This document shows positions 8,172-16,179 of a stretch of DNA of 63,814 bases, one piece after another. The stretch covers positions 1 through 63,814 of the forward strand of contig JAKFEW010000146.1 of NCBI GenBank assembly GCA_036675505.1, read 5' to 3'. Each line of letters starts with the position of its first letter. Position 1 is the first letter of the stretch. Under the pieces are notes generated by a model. The model had not been told where the DNA came from. It ran no database searches and was given only the letters and a program-made list of their open reading frames with translations. This DNA comes from JAKFEW01 sp036675505 (GTDB lineage: Bacteria; Cyanobacteriota; Sericytochromatia; S15B-MN24; JAQBPE01). The position numbers and the translations under genes are program-made.

Positions 8172-9038
8172 ATGGAACGTACGCTCGCCAAGAATTTGCT
8201 GCTTTACGCCGTGATGGTGCTGGTGGCCCTCGTGACGGTCGGCCCCTTCCTGTGGCTGCTCGTGACGGCGCTCAAGGGCGGTGGCGAGAACATCTTCGCC
8301 TACCCGCCCCGGCTGATCCCCGAGCAGCCGACGCTCACGAACTTCAGCGAAGTCTGGACGGCCGTGCCCTTCGGGCGCTACGTCGTGAACAGCGTGGCGG
8401 TGGCTGTGGCTTCGGTGGTGCTGAACCTCCTGTTCGCCAGCCTGGCCGCTTACCCGCTCGCGCGGATGCGCTTCGCCGGTCGCCAAACGTTCTTCTATAC
8501 GATCCTCGCGACGATGATGGTGCCGTTCCCGGTCATCATGATCCCGCTCTTCGTGATCGTCATGAAGATGCATGGCGGCCTGATGATGGGCGTGCCGGAC
8601 GCCTGGCAGTCGCCTTATTGGCTGTACACCTGGCTGGTCTTGCCGACCAGCGTCACCGCCTTCGGCATCTTCCTGCTCCGCCAGGCTTTCATGGCCATCC
8701 CGCGCGAGCTCGAGGAGGCGGTCATCATGGATGGCGGCACGGCGTTGGACATCTGGTGGAAGGTGATGATTCCGCTTTCCAGGCCGGCGCTCGCCACCTT
8801 GGCCATCTTCACCTTCGTGGGGAGCTGGGGCGATTTTCTATGGCCATTGATCGTCTTGAAGGATCCCCAGCTCTATACGCTGCCAGTCGGCGTCGCCTTC
8901 CTCGCCGGCACGTTCAGCGCGAACTGGCGCCTGATCGCGGCCGGCTCCGTGCTCGCGGTCATCCCCATCATCCTGTTCTTCCTGGTGCTGCAACGCCACT
9001 TCATAGGTGGCGCCACGGCTGGGGCCGTAAAAGGGTAG
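8172..9038 (+). CDS. Carbohydrate ABC transporter permease, MalG type
   Basis: An inner-membrane permease of 288 residues with six expected transmembrane segments, starting LLLYAVMVLVALVTVGPFLWLL. The cytoplasmic EAA loop that docks the ATPase is clear: EEAVIMDGGTALDIWWKVMIPLSRP. This is the second permease (MalG, CUT1) of a sugar importer, which normally works with a MalF partner, a binding protein and an MsmK/MalK ATPase. None of these is in the window, so it is an orphan here. It starts 3 bases after the sensor gene and is probably co-transcribed with it. Sugar unknown. Confidence 0.88.
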   Translation: MERTLAKNLLLYAVMVLVALVTVGPFLWLLVTALKGGGENIFAYPPRLIPEQPTLTNFSEVWTAVPFGRYVVNSVAVAVASVVLNLLFASLAAYPLARMRFAGRQTFFYTILATMMVPFPVIMIPLFVIVMKMHGGLMMGVPDAWQSPYWLYTWLVLPTSVTAFGIFLLRQAFMAIPRELEEAVIMDGGTALDIWWKVMIPLSRPALATLAIFTFVGSWGDFLWPLIVLKDPQLYTLPVGVAFLAGTFSANWRLIAAGSVLAVIPIILFFLVLQRHFIGGATAGAVKG

Positions 9039-9174
9039 GGGATCAGCAACTGGTCTGCCTCCACGGCAGTTGAGACAATCGCCGCCGGCCGATGTGGCCA
9101 TGGTCGGCTCCTTCGCCGCATCATACGATGGCCGGGGACCCCCTGGTGATTGGCCACGGGGCTGGGAGGCTGGC

Positions 9175-9714
9175 ATGGACAGGACGGGACGGGGGGCACG
9201 GAACCTCCTCCGGGTGGAGTACCTGAACTGGCCGAGGGTGGAGGACGACCTCAGGGCGCGCATGCGCGAGCTCGACGCGGCCCGCTGGGCGATGGGCGAG
9301 GTGCTCGCGCGCGTGCACGGGGCGATGTCGGCCAGCGAGGATCTCAAGCGACAGTTCGCGTCGCAGGGCGCGTCGCTCAAGGCGCTCGGCGCCAGCCTGG
9401 GGATCGCGCCGACCGAGATGGAGGCGCTGCGCCTCACCGCGGCGATCTTCCCTGTGGGCGAACGCGTCTCCGGCGTGGGCTGGGAGCATCACCGGGCGGC
9501 GGCGAGCTACCTCGCGGATGAGTCGCCTTCATCGCGCAAGAAATGGCTGCGCGACGCGGCCCGCCACGGCTGGTCCGCCGCGCAGCTCGCACGGCGCCTG
9601 CGCGAGGCTGCCGCGGGCGGTAACGCTGCCGGCACCGCCGGCCGGACGCCCGGCCGCGAGGCCGAGGCCGTGGCCCGCCGCAACCAGGGCAAATCGGCCC
9701 GCAAGAAGCGCTGA
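9175..9714 (+). CDS. Helical basic-tailed protein of unknown function (179 aa)
   Basis: Predicted almost entirely helical, with a central block SGVGWEHHRAAASYLADE followed by a WLRDAARHGWSAAQLARRL segment. This spacing of a tryptophan-His-His start and a GWS-x-x-x-L helix recalls C-terminal parts of plasmid, phage or ParB-like DNA-binding regulators, but the match is only a pattern by eye. The tail is very basic (NQGKSARKKR), supporting nucleic-acid binding. The ATG at 9175 is chosen because GGGAGG lies 5 bases upstream; the open frame begins earlier at 9070. A single gene between the permease and a TPR gene. Confidence 0.65.
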   Translation: MDRTGRGARNLLRVEYLNWPRVEDDLRARMRELDAARWAMGEVLARVHGAMSASEDLKRQFASQGASLKALGASLGIAPTEMEALRLTAAIFPVGERVSGVGWEHHRAAASYLADESPSSRKKWLRDAARHGWSAAQLARRLREAAAGGNAAGTAGRTPGREAEAVARRNQGKSARKKR

Positions 9715-9740
9715 GCGGCGCCGAGGAACGGGGTTGTGCG

Positions 9741-9768
9741 TTGGCTCGCGCGCGAGCGCGGGTATACT
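9741..9768 (+). promoter_or_regulatory. Candidate promoter of the TPR gene
   Basis: TTGGCT and TATACT are separated by 16 bases, about 75 bases before the TPR start codon. Confidence 0.55.
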
Positions 9769-9844
9769 TCCTGCGGCGGCCGAGGGTCATCGAGGTCCGC
9801 CCCGCGTCTCCGTCCGCCAGCGCCTCGAGGTCCTGCAATCCGCC

Positions 9845-10924
9845 ATGTCGATCCGCCCGACCCTCGTTCTCGCCTTGCTCGCGGCCCTGATCGGCGGAAT
9901 GCCCGGCCCCGCCGAAGCCCGTGAGCCGGACCAGGTGGCGCTGGCCTCGCCCGACGCCGACGAGCTCTTCCGCTGTGGCCGCGAGGCGATGGACGCCGGT
10001 GCCGTGGACCAGGCCGTGAAGCTGTTCCGGCGTTCGCTGGCCGCGGCGCCCGACAAGCTCCCGGCGCTGGTGGACCTCGGCATCGCGCTCGCCGATCTCG
10101 GCGAATTCGAACAGGCGCGCCAGGCCTTCGAGCGCGCGCTGCGGCTCGGCCCGGACGACGCGGCGGCCCTGAACGGCCTCGGCTACGTCCACTACCGCCA
10201 GGCGCGCATCGAGTCCGCGATCGATTGTTACCGCCAGGCCTTGTCGCGCAAGGAGGACCCTCAATACCACCTGAACCTGGGGCTCGCCTTCCTGGCGCAG
10301 GCGCGTTGGGGGCAAGCTGAAGACGAGTTCCGCAAGTCGGTCTTGGGGCAGCCCGCGGACTTCTGGTCGCACAACAACCTCGGCTATTCCCTCCAGCTCC
10401 AGGGCCGGCTGGACGAGGCGATCACCGCGTACGAGGTCGCCATCCCGCTGGCCGGCAAGGACCTGACCGCCCACGGCAACCTGGGGGCGCTGCTCGCCGG
10501 CGCCCAGGCCTGGCCCGAGGCGCTGGTGGTGTACCAGGACGCGCTCAAGCGCGATGACAGCTCGGCCGAGTCGCACGTGGGCCTCGCCAACGCGCTCACC
10601 CAGCTCGGCAAGCTCGACGCGGCGATCGTCGAGCTGCGCGTGGCGATGCGACTCAAGGCCCCCTCGGCCTCCGCCCATCACCTGATGGCCGAGCTTTACC
10701 GCCACCGCGAGGAGCTTCAGGCCGCCCGGCGGGAAGCCGAGCTCGCCGTACGCCTCGAGCCCGCGGCGCCGGCTTACCAGCTCACGCTCGGTCAGGTGCT
10801 CCTGGCCGATGGCAAGCCCGACGAAGCGGCGCGGGTGTTCGAGCGGTACTTGCGCATCGCCCTGCCCGGCGAGGAGGCGACCAAGGTTCGCCAGTGGATG
10901 GACGGCCGGCGGAAGCGCCCCTGA
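9845..10924 (+). CDS. Exported tetratricopeptide-repeat protein
   Basis: Residues 1-25 (hydrophobic LVLALLAALIGGMPG then AEA-R) form a Sec signal peptide, so the ATG at 9845 is preferred over the longer open frame. The remaining ~330 residues are consecutive 34-residue TPR units with the usual W/L-G-A-F-A-P spacing, such as ALNGLGYVHYRQARIESAI. TPR arrays are protein-protein scaffolds; partner and role are unknown. It ends 55 bases before initiator tRNA and has its own promoter-like element. Confidence 0.85.
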   Translation: MSIRPTLVLALLAALIGGMPGPAEAREPDQVALASPDADELFRCGREAMDAGAVDQAVKLFRRSLAAAPDKLPALVDLGIALADLGEFEQARQAFERALRLGPDDAAALNGLGYVHYRQARIESAIDCYRQALSRKEDPQYHLNLGLAFLAQARWGQAEDEFRKSVLGQPADFWSHNNLGYSLQLQGRLDEAITAYEVAIPLAGKDLTAHGNLGALLAGAQAWPEALVVYQDALKRDDSSAESHVGLANALTQLGKLDAAIVELRVAMRLKAPSASAHHLMAELYRHREELQAARREAELAVRLEPAAPAYQLTLGQVLLADGKPDEAARVFERYLRIALPGEEATKVRQWMDGRRKRP

Positions 10925-10945
10925 TCAGGCGGCAGATCCCGAGGC

Positions 10946-10974
10946 TTGCGCTCAGGTTAACCATCTGATAGCAT
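10946..10974 (+). promoter_or_regulatory. Promoter of initiator tRNA
   Basis: TTGCGC and TAGCAT are 17 bases apart, and TAGCAT ends 5 bases before the tRNA 5' end. The start is close to the mature RNA, as often seen for tRNA genes. Confidence 0.5.
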
Positions 10975-10979
10975 AGCTT

Positions 10980-11053
<74 letters not shown>

Positions 11054-11055
11054 CT

Positions 11056-11089
11056 TGAGACAGGGCCCGCTTCGGCGGGCCCTGTCTCA
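11056..11089 (+). terminator. Hairpin terminator after tRNA-fMet
   Basis: A 15-bp perfect stem (11056-11070 with 11075-11089) closed by a TTCG tetraloop lies 3 bases after the tRNA. The following T run is short (TTTC), so termination may be partial. Confidence 0.75.
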
Positions 11090-11109
11090 TTTCATGGTAA
11101 AGTGGAACC

Positions 11110-11480
11110 GAAGCGGACCGGGTCATCGCGGCAGGCGCAAGCTTGTCGAGGAAAGTCCGAGCTCCATAGGGCATGATGCTGGGTAACGCCCAGTGGGGGT
11201 GACCCCGAGGATAGTGCCACAGAAATAAACCGCCCGCCGTCCATCGTCGTTTCTTCGCAGCAGGGCGCGCAGGTAAGGGTGCAAAGGTGGGGTAAGAGCC
11301 CACCAGCGGCGGGGTGATCCGCCGGCTAGGTAAACCCCGTCAGGAGCAAGACCGAACAGGGGAGTTGAGGCTGCCCGCCGATCCCCGGGTATGGTCGCTA
11401 GAGACCGGCGGTAACGTCGGTCCCAGATAGATGATGACTGCCCCGCAAGGGGTACAGAACTCGGCTTACAGGTCCGCTTC
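11110..11480 (+). ncRNA. rnpB: RNase P RNA, bacterial type A
   Basis: The catalytic RNA of RNase P, which trims tRNA 5' leaders. Conserved blocks appear in order: GAGGAAAGTCCGAGCTCC near the 5' end (P4/CR I), GTGCCACAGAAA, GGTAAGGGTGCAAAGGTG, the GGCTAGGTAAACCCC segment, AGATAGATGATGACTGCC and the 3' ACAGAACTCGGCTTACAGG. The ends pair as P1: GAAGCGGACC at 11110-11119 with GGTCCGCTTC at 11471-11480. The internal layout fits ancestral type A. It lies between initiator tRNA and the dcw cluster. Confidence 0.97.
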
Positions 11481-11527
11481 GAAAAAAGGTCTCCCCGTAA
11501 CGGGGAGACCTTTTTTCGAAGCGGACC
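11471..11527 (+). terminator. rnpB terminator embedded in a 27-bp perfect palindrome
   Basis: Bases 11471-11497 and 11501-11527 are exact reverse complements around TAA. The inner GGTCTCCCCG / CGGGGAGACC stem followed by TTTTTT is a standard intrinsic terminator. Unusually the palindrome continues outward: its left arm is the rnpB 3' end and its right arm repeats the rnpB 5' decamer GAAGCGGACC. Confidence 0.92.
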
Positions 11528-11559
11528 CCGGGGGTGTGTGGGATTATGTTATTCAGCGA

Positions 11560-11575
11560 GTGTGATCGATCACAC
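11560..11575. promoter_or_regulatory. 16-bp perfect palindrome upstream of rsmH
   Basis: GTGTGATCGATCACAC is a complete dyad about 35-50 bases before the rsmH start, where an operator for the dcw cluster could sit. The half sites resemble TGTGA/TCACA of the CRP/FNR family, but the spacer is 4 rather than 6, so this is not a standard CRP site. Confidence 0.5.
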
Positions 11576-11609
11576 GGCCACTCGCGCGAGAATGGCGCGA
11601 GAATCAGTC

Positions 11610-12551
11610 ATGGCGCAGCCCGAGTTCCAACACCTGCCGGTGCTCCTCGGCGAGGTCCTCACCCACCTGGCCCCGCGGCCGGGGGACGTGGTCCTCGACG
11701 GCACGGTCGGCGGCGGCGGCCACGCGGCGGCCTTGCTCGAGCGGGTGCTGCCCGATGGCTTCCTGTATGGCCTCGATCGCGACCCGTCGGCGCTCGAGGC
11801 GGCCCGGGCCCGGTTGTCGGCCGTCGCCGGCCGCTTCGAGCTGAAGCGCGCCACCTTCGATCAGCTGGGCACGCTGGGGCTGCCCCCGCTGGACGTGATC
11901 CTCCTCGACGTGGGGGTGTCCTCGCCCCAGCTCGACCGTCCCGAGCGGGGCTTCAGCTTCCGAACCGCCGGCCCCCTCGATATGCGCATGGATCCAGACG
12001 CCCCCCTCACCGCCGCCGACATCCTGCGCGACGCGCCGGAGCAAGAGCTCGCGCGCATCATTTACGAATACGGTGAAGAGCGCCACTCGCGGCGGATCGC
12101 GCGCGAGCTGGTGAAACGACGCGAGGACGGGCCGGCCTTCAACGACACGCTGGAGCTCGCGACCTTCGTGCAGCGGCTCGTGCCGCGTGATCCGTCGGGC
12201 ATTCACGGCGCGACCCGCACGTTCCAGGCCTTGCGCATCGCCGTGAACGACGAGCTCGGGATGCTCGCGCGCGCCTTGCGGGCCGGCCTGGACGCCCTGG
12301 CGCCGGGAGGGCGATTCGGCGTGATCAGCTTCCACTCACTGGAAGACCGGCTCGTGAAGCAATTCTTCCAGACGGAGGCCAAAGGCTGCATCTGCCCGCC
12401 GCGCCAGCCGATTTGTACCTGCGGCAAGCCGCCCACCGTCGAGATCTTGACCCGCAAGCCGGTCGTCGCGACGCCTGACGAGGCGAATTGCAACCCCCGC
12501 GCGCGCTCTGCTAAACTCAGGGTCGCGCGGCGACTTCCCTCGCCTGCTTAG
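11610..12551 (+). CDS. rsmH: 16S rRNA m4C1402 methyltransferase RsmH (MraW)
   Basis: S-adenosylmethionine-dependent methyltransferase for N4 of C1402 in 16S rRNA. About 313 residues, the family norm. Visible are the N-terminal FQHLPVLLGEVLTHL, the SAM-binding VVLDGTVGGGGHAAALL, the LDVGVSSPQLD motif and the C-terminal SFHSLEDRLVKQFF. The ATG at 11610 gives the usual N-terminus; one 18 bases upstream in frame is also possible. It opens the dcw cluster directly after rnpB; the mraZ gene that usually precedes it is absent. Confidence 0.95.
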   Translation: MAQPEFQHLPVLLGEVLTHLAPRPGDVVLDGTVGGGGHAAALLERVLPDGFLYGLDRDPSALEAARARLSAVAGRFELKRATFDQLGTLGLPPLDVILLDVGVSSPQLDRPERGFSFRTAGPLDMRMDPDAPLTAADILRDAPEQELARIIYEYGEERHSRRIARELVKRREDGPAFNDTLELATFVQRLVPRDPSGIHGATRTFQALRIAVNDELGMLARALRAGLDALAPGGRFGVISFHSLEDRLVKQFFQTEAKGCICPPRQPICTCGKPPTVEILTRKPVVATPDEANCNPRARSAKLRVARRLPSPA

Positions 12552-12563
12552 GAGCTCCCCGAG

Positions 12564-12956
12564 ATGCCATCGTCTGAGCCGCCCGACACGCCGGTTCGCC
12601 CGGATCTCCGCGTCGTCGCGCAACGCCGCACGCCGCGCCGGGCCATGCCGAAGTCCTGGATCGTGACGATCGCGACGTTCGTGGTCGCCGTCCTCGTCAT
12701 GTACGTCCACACGGTGGTCGAAGAGGCCCGCCTCAACCGCGTCAAGCGGGACATCGATCTGTTGCGCGAGGAGGTCGTGAAGGACCGGATGGTCTACGAG
12801 AACCTCCGCAACCCGGCGCAGATCGACCGCAAGGCGATGGGCCTCGGCATGAAACAGCCCCACGACGTCGTCTACATCACCAAGCCCGTCACCGTGAAGC
12901 CGTCGGCCGGCAACCGCATCCCCCTGCCGCAGGCTGTGACGCACGAGGGCTTCTAG
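12564..12956 (+). CDS. ftsL: Cell division protein FtsL-like
   Basis: A 130-residue bitopic protein. It has a basic cytoplasmic N-terminus, one transmembrane segment (WIVTIATFVVAVLVMYV, about residues 32-48), then a heptad-rich coiled coil (RLNRVKRDIDLLREEVVKD) and the NPAQIDRKAMGLGM segment that ends most FtsL proteins. Position between rsmH and ftsI is the classical ftsL locus. It would form the FtsQLB-type scaffold with FtsQ at 24156. Sequence conservation in this family is low, so position carries much of the weight. Confidence 0.82.
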   Translation: MPSSEPPDTPVRPDLRVVAQRRTPRRAMPKSWIVTIATFVVAVLVMYVHTVVEEARLNRVKRDIDLLREEVVKDRMVYENLRNPAQIDRKAMGLGMKQPHDVVYITKPVTVKPSAGNRIPLPQAVTHEGF

Positions 12957-12959
12957 CCC

Positions 12960-14726
12960 ATGTCGACGCGCCCTTCCACCATCCGCCAGCGCGCCATCTG
13001 GGTCCTGGCAGGCCTCGCGCTCGGCAGCACCCTGCTCGCGGGACGCCTGGTCTACCTGCAGGTCTTCCAGGCTGCGAGGCTCTCGGCGTTGGCCCAGGCC
13101 CAGCGCACGAAGAAGGTCGACCTTTCGGCGATTCGCGGCGAAATCGTCGACCGCCATGGCAAGGCGTTGGCGGCTTCGGTCGAGGCCTACTCGGTCTACG
13201 CGATGCCGCGCGAGGCCAAGAAGTTCGACCGCAAGGAGACCGCCGCGAAGCTCGCGCCGGTGCTCGGCCTCAAGGAAGCCGACCTCAAGCGGCGCCTCGA
13301 AGGCCAGAACTTCCGCTGGCTGCAGCGGCTCGGCGACGAGAAGGTGCGCAAGCGCGTGCGCGAGCTCAAGCTGCCCGGCATCGGCATCGTGACGGAGAGC
13401 AAGCGCGTCTACCCCAAGGGCCAGCTCGCCGCCACGCTGATTGGCTTCGTCGGCGTCGACAACCAGGGCCTCGCGGGCATCGAGCACGCCTTCGACAAGG
13501 TGTTGCGCGGCCCCGAGCAAAAGGTGAGCGTCGAGGTCGACGCGTATGGCCGGGAGATCCTGCGCGAAGGCTCGAACTCCGCGATCGACGCCTACCTCAC
13601 CCGCGGCAGCCAGGTCGTGCTCACGATCGACGAGAACCTCCAGCATGTGGCCGAGCGCGAGCTCGGCAAGTCGATCGCGGAGTCAGGCGCGAAGCGCGGC
13701 TGTGTGATGATCATGAACCCGAAGACCGGCGATCTGCTCGCCTTCGCGACCCTGCCGACCTACGATCCGAACCGCTTCGGCGACTACGAGTGGGACGACA
13801 TCAAGAACTGGGGCGTCACGGACGTTTACGAGCCCGGCTCGACCATGAAAGTCTTCTCGATCGCAGCCTCCCTCGACGCGGGCCGCATCGGCCTCAACAC
13901 GGTGTTCGCTTGCCCAGCCTTCATCAAGGTCGACGGTCGCGTCATCTCGGACCACGACGCCCCCAGGTGGAGCCGACAGCTCAAGCCGATGGACATCATG
14001 GAGGTCAGCTCCAACGTCGGCACCACCCAGATCGCCTTCCGGCTCAAGCCGGCGGAACACCGCGCGTTTCTGGGCAAGCTGGGCTTCGGCGCCGCCACCG
14101 GCAGCGGCATCACCGGCGAGTCGAGTGGGGTGGTGCCGGCGCTGCCCTGGCGCCGCATCACCCAGGCGACGGTCTCCTACGGGCAGGGCGTGTCGGTGAC
14201 GGCGCTGCAAATCCTCTCCGCGGCCTCCGCCGTCGGCAATGGCGGCGTGCGCATGGTGCCGCGGCTGATCGATCGCGTGCTCTCGAACAAGGGCGAGGTG
14301 CTCGAGACCTTCCCGTCGCGGCCGGCCGGCACGGCCATGAAGCCTGCGACGGCGAAGGCCGTCATGGCGATGCTCGAGCAGGTCGTCCGCACGGGAACCG
14401 GCGTCGAGGCCCAGGTGCCGGGCTACCGCACGGCCGGCAAGACCGGCACGGCGCAGAAGATCCGCGACGACGGCCGCGGTTACTCGAGCGACGTCGTCGC
14501 CTCGTTCCTCGGCTTCGCGCCGGCCGAAGAGCCGCGCTTCGCCATCCTCACCCTGCTCGATTCGCCGCGCAAGGTGCACTGGGCGAGCGTGACCGCTGCG
14601 CCGCTCTTCGCGCGCGTGTCGGCCGAGGCGCTGCGCCAGGCGGGCATCCAGCCCACCGAGCCGATCGGCTCGGCGAAGCCGGTGCCTCACGCCGCCGAGC
14701 CGCCCGCGCCCAAGCACGGCGAATGA
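12960..14726 (+). CDS. ftsI: Septal peptidoglycan transpeptidase FtsI (PBP3-type)
   Basis: A 588-residue class B penicillin-binding protein that cross-links septal peptidoglycan. An N-terminal membrane anchor (IWVLAGLALGSTLLAGRLVYL) is followed by the dimerisation domain (IRGEIVDRHGKALA) and the transpeptidase domain. The catalytic serine is S294 in SxxK (STMK, 294-297), the SxN motif is SSN (350-352) and the KTGT box starts at K494. No PASTA domains, unlike many Firmicutes homologues. It starts 3 bases after ftsL and works with FtsW. Confidence 0.95.
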   Translation: MSTRPSTIRQRAIWVLAGLALGSTLLAGRLVYLQVFQAARLSALAQAQRTKKVDLSAIRGEIVDRHGKALAASVEAYSVYAMPREAKKFDRKETAAKLAPVLGLKEADLKRRLEGQNFRWLQRLGDEKVRKRVRELKLPGIGIVTESKRVYPKGQLAATLIGFVGVDNQGLAGIEHAFDKVLRGPEQKVSVEVDAYGREILREGSNSAIDAYLTRGSQVVLTIDENLQHVAERELGKSIAESGAKRGCVMIMNPKTGDLLAFATLPTYDPNRFGDYEWDDIKNWGVTDVYEPGSTMKVFSIAASLDAGRIGLNTVFACPAFIKVDGRVISDHDAPRWSRQLKPMDIMEVSSNVGTTQIAFRLKPAEHRAFLGKLGFGAATGSGITGESSGVVPALPWRRITQATVSYGQGVSVTALQILSAASAVGNGGVRMVPRLIDRVLSNKGEVLETFPSRPAGTAMKPATAKAVMAMLEQVVRTGTGVEAQVPGYRTAGKTGTAQKIRDDGRGYSSDVVASFLGFAPAEEPRFAILTLLDSPRKVHWASVTAAPLFARVSAEALRQAGIQPTEPIGSAKPVPHAAEPPAPKHGE

Positions 14727-14784
14727 CCGATCTCACCGAAAGCCCGCCGGGGATCCGTGTATTCTGGCGGCCGGAGGTTCATTC

Positions 14785-16179
14785 ATGCTGACTTGGGAAG
14801 AGGCCGTCGAGGCCGTGAACGGTGTGGCGACGGGCGGGCGGCCCAACCTGGCGATCCCGGCGGTCGCCACCGATAGCCGCCGCGTGGAGCCCGGCGCCCT
14901 CTTCGTCTGCCTCCGGGGCGAGCACTTCGATGGCCATGCGTTCGCGCTGCAGGCCCTCTCCGAGGGCGCGGGCGGCATCGTGGCCGAGGCCGGGGTGCCG
15001 ATCGACGTGCCGCCCCTGACGCCGATCATCCGCGTGCCGGATACGCTGCGCGCCCTCGGCGACCTCGCGCGCGCCTGGCGCCGCAAGCACGGCGGCGTGG
15101 TCGTCGCCGTCACGGGATCATCGGGCAAGACGTCCACCAAGGAGATGCTCGCGGCCTACTTCAGCAAGCGGTTCCAGGTGCTCAAGACCGAGGCGAACTA
15201 CAACAACGAGATCGGCGTGCCGCTGACGCTGCTGGGCCTGCGGCCCGACCACGAGCTCGCGATCGTCGAGATGGGCATGCGCGCGGAGGGCGAAATCGCC
15301 TACCTCACCGGCATCGCCGAACCCGATGTGGGCGTGGTGACCAACGTGGGCTCGGCCCACATCGGGCGCCTCGGCTCGCAAGAGGCGATCGCGCGGGCCA
15401 AGGCCGAGCTCTGGCGCCACATGCCGGAAGGCAAGACCGCGATCGTGCCGTTCGACGATGAGCTGGCCTCGCGCGAGGCCGGCGCCTGGGGCGGCAAGAT
15501 CGTCTCCTGGAGCCTCACCGAACCCGCCGCCACGGTTTGGGCCCACGACGTGCTTCGGGCCGGCGAGGGCCAGGTCTTCACCGTCTACTGGAAAGCCGGC
15601 CGCGGGCTGGGCTTCGGTCGCGCCGAGATGAAGCTGCCGTACTGGGGCGACCACCACCGTGCCAACGCGCTGATGGCCGTGGCGACCGGCTGGGCGCTCG
15701 GCATCGCGCCGGAAGCGCGCCTCGAGCTGCGGCCGGACAACCTGCCCGGGCGCGCGCGCCAGCTCGACGTGGCCGGCGTGCTCGTGACCGACGACGCCTA
15801 CAACGCGAACCCCGAGAGCATGCGCGCCGCGCTCAAGGCCTTTTCCGAGCTGCCCGGTCGCGGCCGGCGCGTCGCCGTCATCGGCGACATGGCCGAGCTC
15901 GGCGATTTCGCGCCCGAGGCGCACCGCGCGATCGGCTCGTATGCCGCCAAGCTCGGCCTGGACGAGATCATCGGCCTCGGCGAGCTGGCCGCGGGCTATT
16001 GCGCGGGCGCCGAGGACCGGGTGCCGTGCGCCCACTTCCTGGACGCCGACGCCGCCGTGGATCACCTGGCCGCCAGGCTTCAGGCGGGCGATCGCGTGCT
16101 GCTCAAGGCCTCGCGGGCCGGCCGGTTCGAGACGGTCATCGAGCGGCTGGCCGCCAGGCTCGAGGGACGGCGCGCGTGA
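14785..16179 (+). CDS. murF: UDP-MurNAc-tripeptide:D-Ala-D-Ala ligase MurF
   Basis: Adds D-Ala-D-Ala to the UDP-MurNAc tripeptide, the last cytoplasmic precursor step. 464 residues with the Mur-ligase ATP loop VTGSSGKTSTKEML, the KTEANYNNEIGVPLTLL block specific to MurF and the DDAYNANPESMRAAL motif in the C-terminal domain. GGAGG lies 8 bases before the ATG. In most clusters murE lies between ftsI and murF; here it is missing and a 58-base gap with a TATTCT element (14759-14764) separates them. Confidence 0.95.
   Translation: MLTWEEAVEAVNGVATGGRPNLAIPAVATDSRRVEPGALFVCLRGEHFDGHAFALQALSEGAGGIVAEAGVPIDVPPLTPIIRVPDTLRALGDLARAWRRKHGGVVVAVTGSSGKTSTKEMLAAYFSKRFQVLKTEANYNNEIGVPLTLLGLRPDHELAIVEMGMRAEGEIAYLTGIAEPDVGVVTNVGSAHIGRLGSQEAIARAKAELWRHMPEGKTAIVPFDDELASREAGAWGGKIVSWSLTEPAATVWAHDVLRAGEGQVFTVYWKAGRGLGFGRAEMKLPYWGDHHRANALMAVATGWALGIAPEARLELRPDNLPGRARQLDVAGVLVTDDAYNANPESMRAALKAFSELPGRGRRVAVIGDMAELGDFAPEAHRAIGSYAAKLGLDEIIGLGELAAGYCAGAEDRVPCAHFLDADAAVDHLAARLQAGDRVLLKASRAGRFETVIERLAARLEGRRA

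Noticed and set aside
11560..11575. CRP binding site
   Set aside because: Half sites fit but the spacer is 4 instead of 6 bases; kept only as an unassigned palindrome.
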